Shown here in pieces: positions 1-11,530 of a stretch of DNA of 64,000 nucleotides. Origin of the DNA: Platerodrilus igneus (taxonomy: Eukaryota; Arthropoda; Insecta; Coleoptera; Lycidae); NCBI GenBank assembly GCA_036346225.1, contig JARFIW010001177.1, forward strand, positions 342,501 to 406,500, written 5' to 3'. Every line of letters begins with the position of its first letter. The stretch's first letter is position 1. Under the pieces are notes generated by a model, which had not been told where the DNA came from, ran no database searches, and worked only from the letters and a program-made list of their open reading frames with translations. A program made the translations under genes and the position numbers.

Positions 1-1
1 C

Positions 2-1353
2 ACTGACAAATGTGCTACAATAAGTATAATTAAAGGTAATGTAGTTAAACAAACAAAATCAATCGAAAATTTCAAATCCATGGACACCACAGATGAATAC
101 AAGTACCTTGGTTTTTATCAAAATAAAACTTTAGACCATACAAAACTAAAATCAAAATTAAAAGAAGAATATTCCAAACGTCTTACGAAATTACTTAATA
201 CAAAGCTATATTCAAAAAAATTTAATCATTGCCATTAATACATGGGCAATATCTAGCCTTAATTATTCATTTGGTATTATAAAATGGAGTAATACAGATT
301 TAGATGAGCTAGATAGACTGACACGTAGATTATTGAGAAAATTTAGATATCTTCATCCAAATTCAGCAATGGAAAGGTTGTACTTACCAAGAAGGCTAGG
401 TGGACGGGGTTTGTGCAATATTTCAAATACATGCAAAGAACAAACAAATTCTATCAAAAACTATTTTTTAAATTCAGATAATGACAGACTCAAAATACTC
501 AAAAGTACGACAAAACTTTTCTGCACTAAATCTTCAAAATTGCACCGAATCGGTTGTGTCCAATTTTTCAGATCAACTAGAAGCGTGGAAGGAAAAGACT
601 TTACACGGAAAATACCTAAATCATTAGAAGAACCTGAAATAAACAAGAAACTATCACTTAAATGGACTACACTTGGGTACCTTTATAGTGAAACTGAAGG
701 ATTCTTAATGGCTATTCAAGATGGAGTGATAAGAACGAAAAACTACGAAAACATATTCTTTGCATGGATGTTACTGACAAATGCCGCAAATGTGATCAAG
801 TGGGTGAAACAATTCAACACATTACTGCTGGATGCCCCAAACTAGCAAAAGCGCTTACCTAGGAAGACACAACCAATTTGCCAAAGTAATTCATCGACAG
901 TTAGCCATCAACTATAATTTAATTCAAAGCCCTCCGCCATTTTATAAATATTCACCATGTGCAGTTCTTGAAGATGAAAAGACATTGTTATACTGGGATC
1001 GACCAATACTTACAGACCATACAATTGCTTTTAATAGACCTGACATACTATGTATTGATAAATTAAAAAGAACAGGTCACATAATTGATATTGCAACCCC
1101 TTTACCACATAATGTTATAAAAACCGAAAAACATAAAATTGAAAAATACACGGACTTGGCCATAGAAGTGAAACGCTTATGGAATTTAAATTCAGTGAAA
1201 ATAAGCCCTCTAGTAATTGCTGTCGATGGAGTAACCAGCAAAAACATGGAAAAATACTTACTTAACCTTTCACTACCTTCTGAGTTACATACTGTTTGCC
1301 AAAAGGCTACGATACTTCAGACATGCAACATCGTACGCAAGTTCTTAAATTAG
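2..1353 (+). pseudogene. R4/Dong-like RT thumb, zinc knuckle and REL endonuclease, frameshifted
   Basis: Four consecutive reading-frame segments give one homologous protein. 2-~216 holds the RT thumb with an EYKYLGF motif. ~217-~763 holds INTWA, YSFG, KWS and LPRRLGGRGL motifs. 764-~835 holds a CX2CX8HX4C knuckle (C at codons starting 782 and 791). 832-1353 holds the C-terminal endonuclease, with YLGRHNQFAKVIHRQLA, then RPDILCID and HIIDIATP (the PD...D signature) and a final NIVRKFLN before TAG. The frame changes near 217, 763 and 835 are small indels. In life this domain nicks the target DNA that primes reverse transcription. The real start lies upstream of the window, and no intact product is possible. 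Confidence 0.75.
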
Positions 1354-1423
1354 TGGGCCGGGTTAAATTATCCTTCCACTAATGAAGTTTACCATAGCTA
1401 CATGTAGTTATGAGAATGATTAG

Positions 1424-1448
1424 ATAATAATAATAATAATAATAATAA
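1424..1448 (+). repeat. (TAA)n tail of the R4/Dong-like LINE
   Basis: About eight ATA/TAA units follow the 3' UTR directly and mark the LINE terminus. In this clade the tail may be retained target microsatellite rather than true poly(A). Confidence 0.8.
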
Positions 1449-1699
1449 ACCCAAGGAACTAAACTGCATGGGAAATATGAGTTTACTAATTAGCAAACCA
1501 CCATAAAACCAAAAATTTGATTGTGTCTTCAGATCTAAATACAAAGCAACAATATCTAAAACCAAACTTTCTGTTCCTTATTAACGAATCCAACTTGATT
1601 TGTCACCCCAAAATTTAAATCAACTTAAAGTAAAGAAAAAAGGTAAAGAGCAATTTTATCAAAAGATATGTAACGTAAATTACCGAACATTAAACTTAC
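1449..1699. other. No gene seen between LINE tail and exon
   Basis: AT-rich sequence downstream of the DIP-like exon on the minus strand. It is probably intron, because the exon at 1700 ends in a GTAAGT donor. No further exon is visible. Confidence 0.5.
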
Positions 1700-2123
1700 C
1701 TTTTTTGCGGCGCTCAATTGAAATGGCTTGACTGTCTTCTCTTTTCCACGCAATCTTCGGTGCAGGAAATCCATCCGCTTTGCATATTAAACTAATGTTT
1801 TGGTTTTCACGCACCGCAACCGTAGACTGTGTACTTTCGCTATCTAAGATGTTTGGTGGAACTATAAGGAAATATCCGTAAAAGCACAACTCATATAATA
1901 CATATACGAACTTACCAACCACCTGCAAGTATCCGACTTGACTTAACATAGGATTGGTGTTTATTTGGCACATGTAGTAACCACGATCTTCTTGTTGAAC
2001 AGCAGTGACATGCAATACCCAGGTTCTAGCGTTGTCATGAGAAACGCTAAATCGCGGTACCCTTGATATGACATGACGATGAATTGTCAAAATCATTTGT
2101 CTATCTATATGTATCCATGCTAC
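1700..2123 (-). CDS. DIP-delta: Two exons of a DIP-delta-like Ig-domain cell-adhesion protein (partial gene)
   Basis: Minus-strand exon 1916-2123 begins after an AG acceptor (2124-2125) and encodes VAWIHIDRQMILTIHRHVIS through the Ig1 signature DRGYYMCQINTNP to GYLQVV. It ends at a GTAAGT donor. A 54-bp intron (1862-1915) follows, then exon 1700-1861 with VPPNILD and the Ig2 start (LICKADGFPAPKIAWKRED), ending at another GTAAGT donor. The phases join cleanly inside the Val of VVVPPNILD. DPR-interacting proteins are GPI-anchored neuronal surface proteins whose Ig1 binds Dpr partners in synaptic specificity. IHIDRQMILTIHRHVIS and RENQNIS fit DIP-delta best; another DIP or lachesin is possible. 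Signal-peptide, first Ig1 and later Ig2/Ig3 exons were not found, consistent with large introns. There is no lesion, so this looks like a functional host gene. Confidence 0.82.
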
Positions 2124-5100
2124 CTATGAAAAAAGCAACGCTACAATACAGAAGCACGTAATATTTAAATTCGTATTATAAAACATACACATACATGCGT
2201 GCACACTGCACATGCATATTCGTTTACACTCACTCTATTCGCGAGCACATAAATACAAATCCATACACACGTGGGCGCGTTCACACTTGCTCATCTTATA
2301 ATACACCCACGTTTCTTTAAAATAGTCTTTAAAAAAATAATACAAAATTCTGACGTTTTCGAATATTTCAAAAATCGGATAATTCCAATATTCTATTTTC
2401 TATATCAATTACGGAATCCATTTAAGAATTCTATTTATTAGATTTAGAATTCATGGTCAAAAAATGTAGCAATCCATTGTTATTAAATCGGGCTGCCGTG
2501 TTTTGGATACTCAACTACCTTATTGATTAATATTTCAATTAAAGGTGATAGTATGCTAACAATGAAACGACATCCAAGGATCAGTGTGTAATAAATCTTT
2601 ATTAACGATAACAGCTTCAATATAAGGTCGAATATTTTAGAAGGAAGAAAAAGATATTTTAAATGTTCTTTGCAATTCGTATAGTTACTTTCTCTTAGCT
2701 ATTTAACTTTTACATATAAATATAAGTGTATTGCATATACAAAGCCATTTATTTTATTATCATAAAGATATATTTGCTTTATGCGCCGTAACTGGCATGG
2801 AATAGTGTCAGTTTTACGCATTTCACTTAAAACAAAATTACACTCAATATTGTTTAAAATAACGCTTTAATCTTTAATAAAATGCGTTAAAACACATTTT
2901 ATTTACCGTGAAAGCAAATGTTTTCTTTTTATAAATGTTAGGAAAACGAATCTTATTGCATTTGCAAAATATAGACAAACCTTTATTAATGATGTGTGTA
3001 CATCTGACATTTAAATTCATTTAAGAGTTCCAAATGAAACAAATATGTAATATTCTTCATTAATCTATGCGAATACGTCAAATTCTAAGAAATAGCGTAT
3101 AAATACCTAATTAATAAAGAAACCTTAATCAAAGAACTCGCGCGTTCTTAAAAGAGCAATAAAAATCGAAGGGAATTATTTTAGAAGTCTCCACGTGTTA
3201 AGATAGCATGCGTTTAATCACACAAGGATCGTAAATCATTTGGCGGCGACGCTTTGAAACTAATTAGGCCATTAAAACTCAGGAATTCCTGGATATATTA
3301 AATCACATAGGAGACAAAGATTCGAATTAAATCCCGAAAACTCTGAAAAACCGTGACGTAGTTAGATAATTTATATATTAGCGAAACTCTAGGGATTCAT
3401 TCATCTCTATTTACGCGATCAACAATGTAAAATTTATCCTTTCACAAGGCGAGCAAAATGTAATGTTGAATAATTAATTCGCGTTAGATCATTTATAAAA
3501 ACAAAATAACACGCAGAGTTGCATGAAGATTTTACGTTTAAATACTAAGTTAATTAATTAAAGATAAAAAAGATGCACTTTGGTAAATGTTGTTCTACAT
3601 TGAGATTTTGAATAATATAAGCAATCTTGTTAGGCAGGGATAGAAAAGAAAACCAATAAACGAAAACTCAAAGGTTACAATAAGCACGTTTTAGGTAACG
3701 ATTATTTACATGTATAGGGCGCGTGTTGTCAACAACTTGATCAGAAAATCAATAATTTCTACGAAAGCAAACAGACGTTAAGGCACGCACGGATCAATAG
3801 GAAGACAGAGACAGACTAGTTATACCATATAAAGAAGGGAGATGCAAATGTCAGATATCGGCTAGATTTGGTAAATAATAAACAAAGACGGTTTTGAAGC
3901 TATAAGCAAGATAGAGGTGGAAGATGCTTGTACAAGATATCGATTTTAAATAGGGAGAAAAATTAAGAAATCTAAATGGACGTTACAGGTAGAAGGGGAC
4001 GCGTGACTGTCGAAGATTTAGAGTGGGTACATATCAAAGTGGGACTTGTATAACAAAGCGTGAGAGAGAAAATGGTTGTAGATGAGATAAAGTAAGAAAG
4101 AGCTAGGCGCGTCTTACATGTGGAGAGTGAATCTAATAGGAATTAGTTTTTAGTTGAGACTAGTTTTGGCGATGCGCACCAGCCGTTACACGGGTAGTAA
4201 CGATTTTTGTGGTATTTTGTGGAGTACGTGCTTGAAAATTCCGGGACGATGAAGGCGGTTGATGTTTGGTGGGAAAATTATGTAGAATTTTGTGTCGGTT
4301 AGGAGTTTGTGTTTTAAGAAGTGTGTCAACGGTTACGGTGATACCAAGAAAGTTTGTTTATATGTGGTGGAAATTTAAACAACAGGGGGGGAGAGGTTTC
4401 TGGTTTACATAACCAGCTGTAAGGGAGTCAGAAGCTCTCTTCTTTTCTTCGCTTGTCATTGACGTAAATTCTGATAATAGTAAATATTATTTAGTGCTTT
4501 TCAAAAGTGGTTATTACACACAAGTGGGTGTGCTGTAGCACTTGTTTGAAAGATCTTGAAGTATTTATACAAATACGAAGCTTCTGTAAATCATGTAAGT
4601 ATAGACTACAATTATTTTGGTTGTTAAAAATTGTAAAGCGTCCCAAGATGGATTTGCAATTGTGAATGCATCGACGAGTGATTTGTGGATGGTAATTGAA
4701 ATAGTAGAGAAGTAGAGGAAGTTTGGATACACTATCATTGGTTAGTTGGTGCGATAGCTGCATGCTGACTGGAATGGTGTGACTCAACTTGAGAGCGGTT
4801 CCATAGCTCCGACGCATAATAGACGGCAATATCATTGAGGGCTGGATAGTACATGCAGGCTGTGTAGTGGTTACCAGATAACTATTTTTTTTTAAACATT
4901 GTTGTTAAGTTATTTGACGTATTTAGGCACTTTGTGTTTTTTTGAGTGTTTATTTTCTGAATTCTATGGACTTAAAATTTTATTGAACTTTATATTTAAA
5001 TGAAAATATGATTATGTAGAGAGGAATCATTAATATAATGATACAAAGGCTGTTTATGTACAAAGTAAAAAGGACTTTTGTTATTGCAGTGTTATAATTT

Positions 5101-5425
5101 TTGTACATATGTTTAAAAGGGTTTTACTGTGAGTTCATATTAAGATAAGGGTTAAAGTCAGGTATGAGGTTAGCCCACTTACTTTAAATAGGGTATATGT
5201 ATAATGAAAAATATTTGACCCAAACACATTTTAAAAATGAATTGTTTTCTTCACAAAAATATGATATTTTATGTATGTTAACTGTTGTAATGGACAAAGC
5301 TTTAGAGGGTAATTTTTATTATTTGTGTAAATAGAGTGATGTATTTTGGTAGTTGCGTTTTTTTGATAGGATTGTAGGGAAGTAATCTTTAGATTATAGC
5401 TTAGTGACAGTTAGGTGAAGTTTGA
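2124..5425. other. Unannotated, probable large intron upstream of the DIP-like exons
   Basis: 3.3 kb of AT-rich sequence with no convincing coding region on either strand. Short open frames here (for example 4491-4835 minus) have no recognisable motif. A purine-rich plus strand runs from ~3780 to ~4450 and includes a G-run near 4385. I see no known element boundary. Confidence 0.45.
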
Positions 5426-5439
5426 TTGGCAGCAGTGCA

Positions 5440-5545
5440 GGTAAGCTTCTTTGAAAGATTGAGGAGAATTTTACTTGACAGCGGAGCAGCCGAGGTGAAC
5501 TTCACAATAAACGGCCCAAGCGAGGGGCTCTTTCCCGGGGAAATT
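5440..5545 (-). repeat. Fragment of repeat family A, inverted
   Basis: A short stretch containing GGAGCAGCCGAGG followed by a GGCCC-rich segment resembles 48580-48700, the terminal part of family-A copy C. It is opposite in orientation to the adjoining copy A and abuts the same (TA)n tract. Confidence 0.4.
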
Positions 5546-5551
5546 TACAAT

Positions 5552-5570
5552 AATATATATATATATATAT
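5552..5570. repeat. (TA)n tract
   Basis: Short TA microsatellite immediately before the TTGCTGTGATACC end of family-A copy A. Confidence 0.85.
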
Positions 5571-5571
5571 T

Positions 5572-7162
5572 TTGCTGTGATACCTCACCATTATCCTCAA
5601 TTGTTTCAGGGCTTCTCAGGAACTCATCTATGTATATCTAAATCTTGTTTTGTGGATCCAATCACGTTTACGAATAACATTTGAATATTAACACCCCCGA
5701 AAAATAGCACTGAAATTCATAATTCTTTTACGCTATACCCAAAACTACCTACTTTTGTTTATTCATTTATCGTTACTAATTTGGATAATTGGTACAGTAA
5801 TACCCGCAAATATAACTAGACTTTATTACCTTATATATCTTTTCTAAGTGCACTAATGCATAATAACTTGTATCGTAGCACGTATTCTGCTTGCAGTATC
5901 GTATAACATCAAAAAATAGAAAGAGAAAACTGTTTAAAGTATTCAATAACATCAAAAATCTAAGAGCCAAACTGTTTAAAGTATTAAATAAAAAACGAAA
6001 ATCTAAGAGAGCGAAACTCCTATAAACACGGGTTTATATAATAGCGCGCTTGCACGTCGGATTTGTCCCTCAACGGACAATTTTCAGAATTTCGCATTCT
6101 ATGTTCCCTTTCGACAGTCCGGCACAGCTATTCTACAAAATTTGCACTCGCGCCAGTTGAAAATCTAAGAAATTTTCACACTACACGCAACGCGTCTGCG
6201 AACCACTAATTAATTTTATACAGAAATCGTTACGCTTACACCTGTCATATCTGCATCTTATATCAACCAATCGTAGAGCTAGTGACGTTGCTCAAATCCG
6301 GCCTTTTATTATCTGTGTCTCTGTTTTACCTGTTTTATCCGTCTTTTTCTACCCTGGTCTGAGTGGTACAAATCGATATTCTTTATTATGGGCTATCTAA
6401 ACTACACGTGGACTCGCGACGTGACCTTTAAATAAACGCTGTTTTGTATTTCGTGCTAAAGCATCCGACCGTTTCCAATATACGTAGAAGCTGCATGTTT
6501 ATCTATTCAAATTTAGCAGAAAGTGATATTTAAAAATACGCAGGTGTTCAATCGTAATACTTCTACGATTTGGATATTCCACATATTTTAACTTTCTTGA
6601 TAGATTTGTATGCTAGCAACACGTCTAATATTTGGTATTATTGGGTTTTTAAAAGCTTTTATGCATATTATGTATTCCTCAATAATCGTTCAATTAACTC
6701 CAATTAAAATAATAATGAATGGCATTGACTTCTACCCTTTAATTTTTAGCGAATACTAATTAAATATTAATTATTATTTGTACACTTTGTTTACTACCCG
6801 TTACTTAAAAATTGAATTAATTACTATAAATTACGCACGTAATTTCTATTTGTTTTTTTATACTTGGAACAATTAAATTACATACAAGTTGAGCATTTTA
6901 ATTCTGCTTCTTTTTATAGAAAGCGTCTAGTGAGTAATTTAAATCCCTTATTTTTAATGAAACGAATAAATTTTTATGCTCCACGGTTTTAATAACGCGT
7001 ATTATTTAATAAAATTTTATACAAACCCTACATTCTAATTGAATGATTTAAATCTTTACACTAGGCATTTAATTACGCGTACTTTTTCCAAAAGCTTCCT
7101 TATACACGGTGATTAAAATTATTTGATGTCGTTAATTAATTTTCTACCCTGGTCTAAATCTG

Positions 7163-7166
<4 letters not shown>
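5572..7166 (+). repeat. Family A non-coding repeat, copy A
   Basis: Begins TTGCTGTGATACCTC and ends TTTCTACCCTGGTCTAAAT, both flush with (TA)n. Shared landmarks with copies B and C include GGAACTCATCT, the GTGGATCCA box, ACACCCCCGAAAAATAGCA, a TATATAATAGCGCG-type box near 6035, and a run around GACAATTTTCAGAATTTCGC. Copy A lacks the first ~650 bp present in copy B. There is no coding capacity and no obvious terminal inverted repeat. It could be a non-autonomous transposon or a long satellite-like unit, since A and B lie head-to-tail across one TA tract. Confidence 0.7.

Positions 7167-7205
<39 letters not shown>
7167..7205. repeat. (TA)n tract between family-A copies A and B
   Basis: About 39 bp of TA repeats separate the 3' end of copy A from the 5' end of copy B. 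Confidence 0.9.
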
Positions 7206-9358
7206 TTGCTGTGATACCTCCAAAATCCGGGAACTACGGTTTTGGAATCGAGCCCCACAGATTGTGCGTCAAGAATGCTGTGAAACCTACAAAAAGCTAT
7301 TAACTTAACTGGTCCGTTGACTTTCTTCTGTTCATCGCCTCGGCTGCTCCCCTAGATAAACCTTCATCCTCATTCATAAAAAAAACAAACACGTTCCTAC
7401 CACAAACATCAACGTTAACTCTATTTACATCTATATTCACAATACATTAAAATTTCAAAATTAAAAATTCAGCATAAATTTCAGTATCAGAAAATTTCAA
7501 GGTTTAAATTTGTTATCATTTTAATGTGCATCCAAAATTAAAGTCCTTGTAGGATGCCTACTAATTAATATAACAATATATGCAGACCTGAGTCTGAGCC
7601 CAAAGGGAGCATCTACCACCCCTTTACGTTAATTAACCAGGTTCGTCTAATTGAGCTCAAAGACATACCCAAATTTTCATCATAATCCAGAACATAAATG
7701 CTAAATACCCCTTTCTACTTAAACAAGAAAATGTCACCTTGAAATTAAAATTCTGTTGTTAGTACAATTTCACTACTGTCCATTTTAAGTAAATCAATTA
7801 TAAAGTTATTCAACACACACCAAAATATCAAAGTTCGAACAAAATAGTATAATTTACCTGAAGGTTACTGCAATCGTAGCTTCAATGTACATCGTCCATT
7901 TTGTTAATCACACCATTCCAACTGGGTTATATTTACGGCTTCTGATTCTCAACGCTTTTAAAATTTTCTCCACCACCATTCATCTAAAGTTGTTTCAGGG
8001 CTTTTCCGGAACTCATCTGTGTATATCTGACCCTTGTTTTGTGGATCCAGACACGTTTATGAACCATTTAATTATTAACACCCCCGAAAAATAGCAAAGA
8101 AATTCATGCTTCTTTCACCAAAATATGCCAAAACTGCCTACTTTTGTGTATTCATTTGTCGTTGCAAATTTTGACTAATTAGTACAGTGATACTAACTTT
8201 ATTACCTTGTATCTTCTTTTCTAAGTGCACTAAAGTACATTCATTGTAGCACGTAAAGAACAAACTGTTTTAAATCACCAAAATATACGAGCAAACTGTT
8301 TAAATTATTCTATCAAACTCGGAAAACTAAAAAGCACTGTTTAACGCATTGAATCAAGTCGAAAATCTAAGAGAGCTTGTTCATATTAACCTGGGTATAT
8401 ATAGCGGTTAGCCCGTCTGTCGGTCTTGTCCCAAAACGGACAATTCTTCAGAATTTCGCATGCTAGGTTTCCATTCCGCAGCCCGGCATGCGATTTTTAC
8501 GAAATTTGCACTCGCCCCAGTTAAATCTCAGAAATTTCGACACGGCTCGCAACGTCTGGAAATAACTAATTAATTTCTATACAGAAATGTTATTTTTACC
8601 TCTCAATTTTGCCTTTTATTTTCAACCAATCGCAACCCCGTGACGTTGCTCCACTCACGCCTTTTACTATATGTGTCTCGGTCTTGCGCATATTATCTGT
8701 CTCTATCTACCCTGTTCTTATTGGTGCAAATTGATATTCTTTGTTATCGATTATTTCAGTCCATGTGGACTGTGAAATAACCCACCTTTAGCATTTCCCG
8801 TACCTATTAAGCTACGGTTTCTCCAAGATTCTCTGTAACCATTAATTATCTGCAAAATTTACGCAGAATGAGCTTTTTTAAAAATACACAGATGTGTAAA
8901 CATAATACTTCTAAATAACACTTCTACGATTTGCATTTTATTGGGTTTTTACAAGTTTTGATGCGTATTATATGTTCCTACTGGTTCAATTAACTTCAAT
9001 TAAAATTAATACCCTTTAATTTTTAGTGCCTCCTAATCAAATATTAATTATTATCTGTACATTTTGTTTAATACCGGTTACTTAAAATTGAGTTAATTAA
9101 TATAAATTTTGCACGTAATTTCCATTTGTTTCTTTACTAGGAATAATAAAATTACACGTAGAGCTTTTTAATACTGCTTCCTTTTTTTTTATAGCAAGCG
9201 TCTTGTACATAATTTAACTCCCTTATTTTTAATGCAACGAATGAATTTTTATGCTTCACGGTTTTTTTAATAACGCGTACCTTTTCCCAAAGCTTCTACA
9301 CGGTGATTAAAATTATTTGATGTGATTATTTAATTTTCTACCCTGGTCTAAATATGAG

Positions 9359-9360
<2 letters not shown>
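7206..9360 (+). repeat. Family A non-coding repeat, copy B (longest direct copy)
   Basis: Begins TTGCTGTGATACCTCC after a TA tract and ends TACCCTGGTCTAAATATGAG before another. It matches copy A over its last ~1.5 kb in the same orientation, and copy C (46691-48722) along its whole length in inverted orientation. Its 5' 650 bp, including a CTCGGCTGCTCCCCTAG segment, is absent from copy A. The small open frame at 7885-8094 is not conserved between copies, so I do not call it a gene. Confidence 0.72.

Positions 9361-9401
<41 letters not shown>
9361..9401. repeat. (TA)n tract
   Basis: About 41 bp of TA repeats closing family-A copy B. Confidence 0.9.
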
Positions 9402-9403
<2 letters not shown>

Positions 9404-9879
9404 AAAGTGGACCTTACTTTTAACTATCGAGTTTTTCACGGGACGTCCCCTAAAATTGTTCCATTTGATGAAAAACGAATTTGTGAGAAACATGAGATCG
9501 ATCAGATAACAAAAAAACGTGCCTTATCGAGCTTAAAGATCACAAACTTTAGTAATTAAACAAGATATATAAAGGTAACAAATTTCTAAAAGATTATTCA
9601 AAAATAAGTGTATATTAAATAAATATGCTTCCTTTTTTTATTTATAACTAATGTTTTCGGTTGTACATATTTTTTAATTATATACATCGAGTCGAAATTT
9701 GCATAAATATAAACTAACGCTCAACGTACAGATTGTCTGGCGCGTATTGCTTCGAACTCCAGATCCTGCACACTCATAACATGTCGTAACTTGCACTGGT
9801 AGTTAAACGACGCTTCAGTATGAACCGTATGAATCGTCAGTTATTATCGACATTCGGATGAGACGAGTTTGATACAAGC
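9402..9879. other. Short unannotated flank
   Basis: AT-rich DNA between the TA tract and the BEL/Pao element; no gene seen. It ends in CAAGC (9875-9879), the left target-site duplication of the BEL element. Confidence 0.5.
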
Positions 9880-10287
9880 TGTTCGCGCCATTTCGCTCTC
9901 CCAACGTGGTATTCTTTATCAAGCCAGGCGAGATAAGGAATACCATAATTTAAAAGAGTCGATTAGCAACCATCCGCGAACGCGAACGCGAACGTGTTCC
10001 TTCAATTCTAAATATTACTCTCTAATCTCTTTCCTAAAATAACCATTTCCTGACCCCGTTCCTATTTACCTCTTGCCAGAAACAGTACTGAAAAGTGCCG
10101 CGTTAGTGCTCCAGATGTCTGTGCTCCGGTAAGTGCTTTAAGTATTTATGTGACTTGTATTCAATTCTATGTTTATTTCCTTCTACTCTATACAGTCCAC
10201 GCTCTACCTTACACACCCTGGTTTACTGCCTACTGCACTCCAGGCAATTTCTATTTGCGCCCCTTGTCGTTCCAAGCGGCGTGTACA
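9880..10287 (+). repeat. BEL/Pao 5' LTR
   Basis: 408 bp, TG...CA termini. It contains three CGCGAA/CGAACG-type 6-bp units near 9975 where the 3' LTR has two. No clear TATA box is visible. The sequence just after the LTR (TAG then a T-run) shows no primer-binding site that I recognise. Confidence 0.92.
9908..9944. promoter_or_regulatory. Near-perfect hairpin in the BEL LTR
   Basis: GGTATTCTTTATC and GATAAGGAATACC pair at 12 of 13 positions around an 11-nt loop. The hairpin is kept in the 3' LTR (about 15333-15369), so it belongs to the family. Its function is unknown; it could be a regulatory-protein palindrome or an RNA structure. Confidence 0.5.
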
Positions 10288-10619
10288 TAGTTTTTTTTGA
10301 TCCGTACAAGCCGAATTAAGAACTACGTTATATCTCGTTCTTCGTCTCGCATCCTCAATTCAAGCACATAAATACGTATGTCCAACATTAATTGTAATTT
10401 TGAATAATCATAACACTTTAATTCTAAAGATAATTAAATTGCTATAAAAGTTTGAATTGCACGTGTGTACTTTTAAAAATACTGCATTTATACTTTAGTC
10501 AGATAACTTCGTTATCGCGTTGCCATTCAACACGTTTAAAACAATGACATTTGTATATGTATACAAACAATAAACTCTGCTTCGGAAGTACTCTTAATCT
10601 AAGATTCGCGCGTTTAATC

Positions 10620-11530
10620 ATGACTACCAGAAACATTCTACAAAAGAAATTAGAGGATTATTTTTCTCGTTTAACGGAAATCCAGGACTATATCAAAACG
10701 GCGACTCGCTCTTCAGCAGTCGAAGCGAGATATGTTCGAATGCAAAGTATTGAGCAACAACTCGATACCCTATACGATAAAATTTTAAGTTATAATTCCA
10801 CTGTAGAAGAAAAGGAAGAGATGAATTCTCAAAGATCTTCCTTCGACAATTTAATAGATGTTATTCGTTCTCGGTTTTTCGATATGAAGCAAAAGGCTTC
10901 TACTTCTGCCGGCGATACAGCAGTTATCGCAAGTGCATCTCAACCTGTTATCAGTTACTTAAAACCTCTTAGTATAAATCCGTTTGATGGTTGTTTAGAC
11001 AATTGGCAAAATTTCATTACGTTATACAAAAGCTTAGTCCATGAAAACGATCACATTCCCGTAATCCAGAAGTATCATTACATGCGCATGCTTCTTAGGG
11101 GGGAAGCATTGGCATTAATTTCGGATTTAGCTCTAGATGCCAATTTATATGAACAAGCGTTTACTAAACTTCAGGATCGCTACAATTCACCTCGTAGAAT
11201 TACGAGCTACTACTTAAATAAAATACTTCAATTTAAAAACTCTGGATCGCTCTCAAACTTTATTAATATTCATGTTAATGCTGTTAACACGTTAAAGGTA
11301 GCGAATAAAGTTGAAGATTTGGCTGATTTTTTTATTGTTTTCTTTATGCTATCGCAACCTAGAATTCAAAACTCAAAACGCATTTGATTCAAACGTAGGT
11401 TCGGCAGTTCCTACTTGTACTCAACTGTTCGATTTCTTAACTTTGCAAAGCAAAACATCAGAGCTTTATGAAGATATTAAAAACGGAAAGAGCGCCAAGG
11501 CCAGGTGCACCCCTTCGCTTTAAATCTAGT
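10620..11530 (+). pseudogene. BEL/Pao gag, N-terminal and capsid region (frameshifted)
   Basis: The ATG at 10620 is preferred over 10551 because the protein then opens with the family-like charged helical segment MTTRNILQKKLEDYF. Around residues 115-235 comes the BEL capsid (DUF1759-like) region: INPFDGCLDNWQNFITLYKS, then YHYMRMLLRGEALALISDL, ALDANLYEQAFTKLQDRYNS. The frame breaks near 11340; the next part continues at 11311-11523 and again from 11468. The gag forms the particle that packages the RNA. With two breaks before the zinc knuckles, no intact Gag can be made. Confidence 0.8.

Larger units (their letters stand above)
1..1448 (+). mobile_element. R4/Dong-type non-LTR retrotransposon, 3' fragment
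   Basis: The window opens inside a LINE whose 3' end is intact. Seen: a reverse-transcriptase thumb region, a CCHC zinc knuckle, a restriction-enzyme-like endonuclease domain, a short 3' UTR, and a terminal (TAA)n run at 1424-1448. Known: R4/Dong-clade LINEs carry the endonuclease C-terminal to the RT, and the Dong element was described inside TAA repeats. The 5' part lies outside the window. The coding region shifts frame at least three times, so the copy is dead. The R4/Dong assignment is from motif order and the TAA tail; R2-like relatives are the main alternative. Confidence 0.72.

Noticed and set aside
4491..4835. 114-codon minus-strand frame in the intron-like region
   Set aside because: No motif, odd composition, no splice context with the DIP-like exons.
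5776..5970. 64-codon minus-strand frame inside family A
   Set aside because: Not conserved as a frame in copies B and C.
11311..11530. Programmed frameshift between BEL gag segments
   Set aside because: Frame changes occur repeatedly along gag-pol without a slippery-site context, so random indels explain them better.
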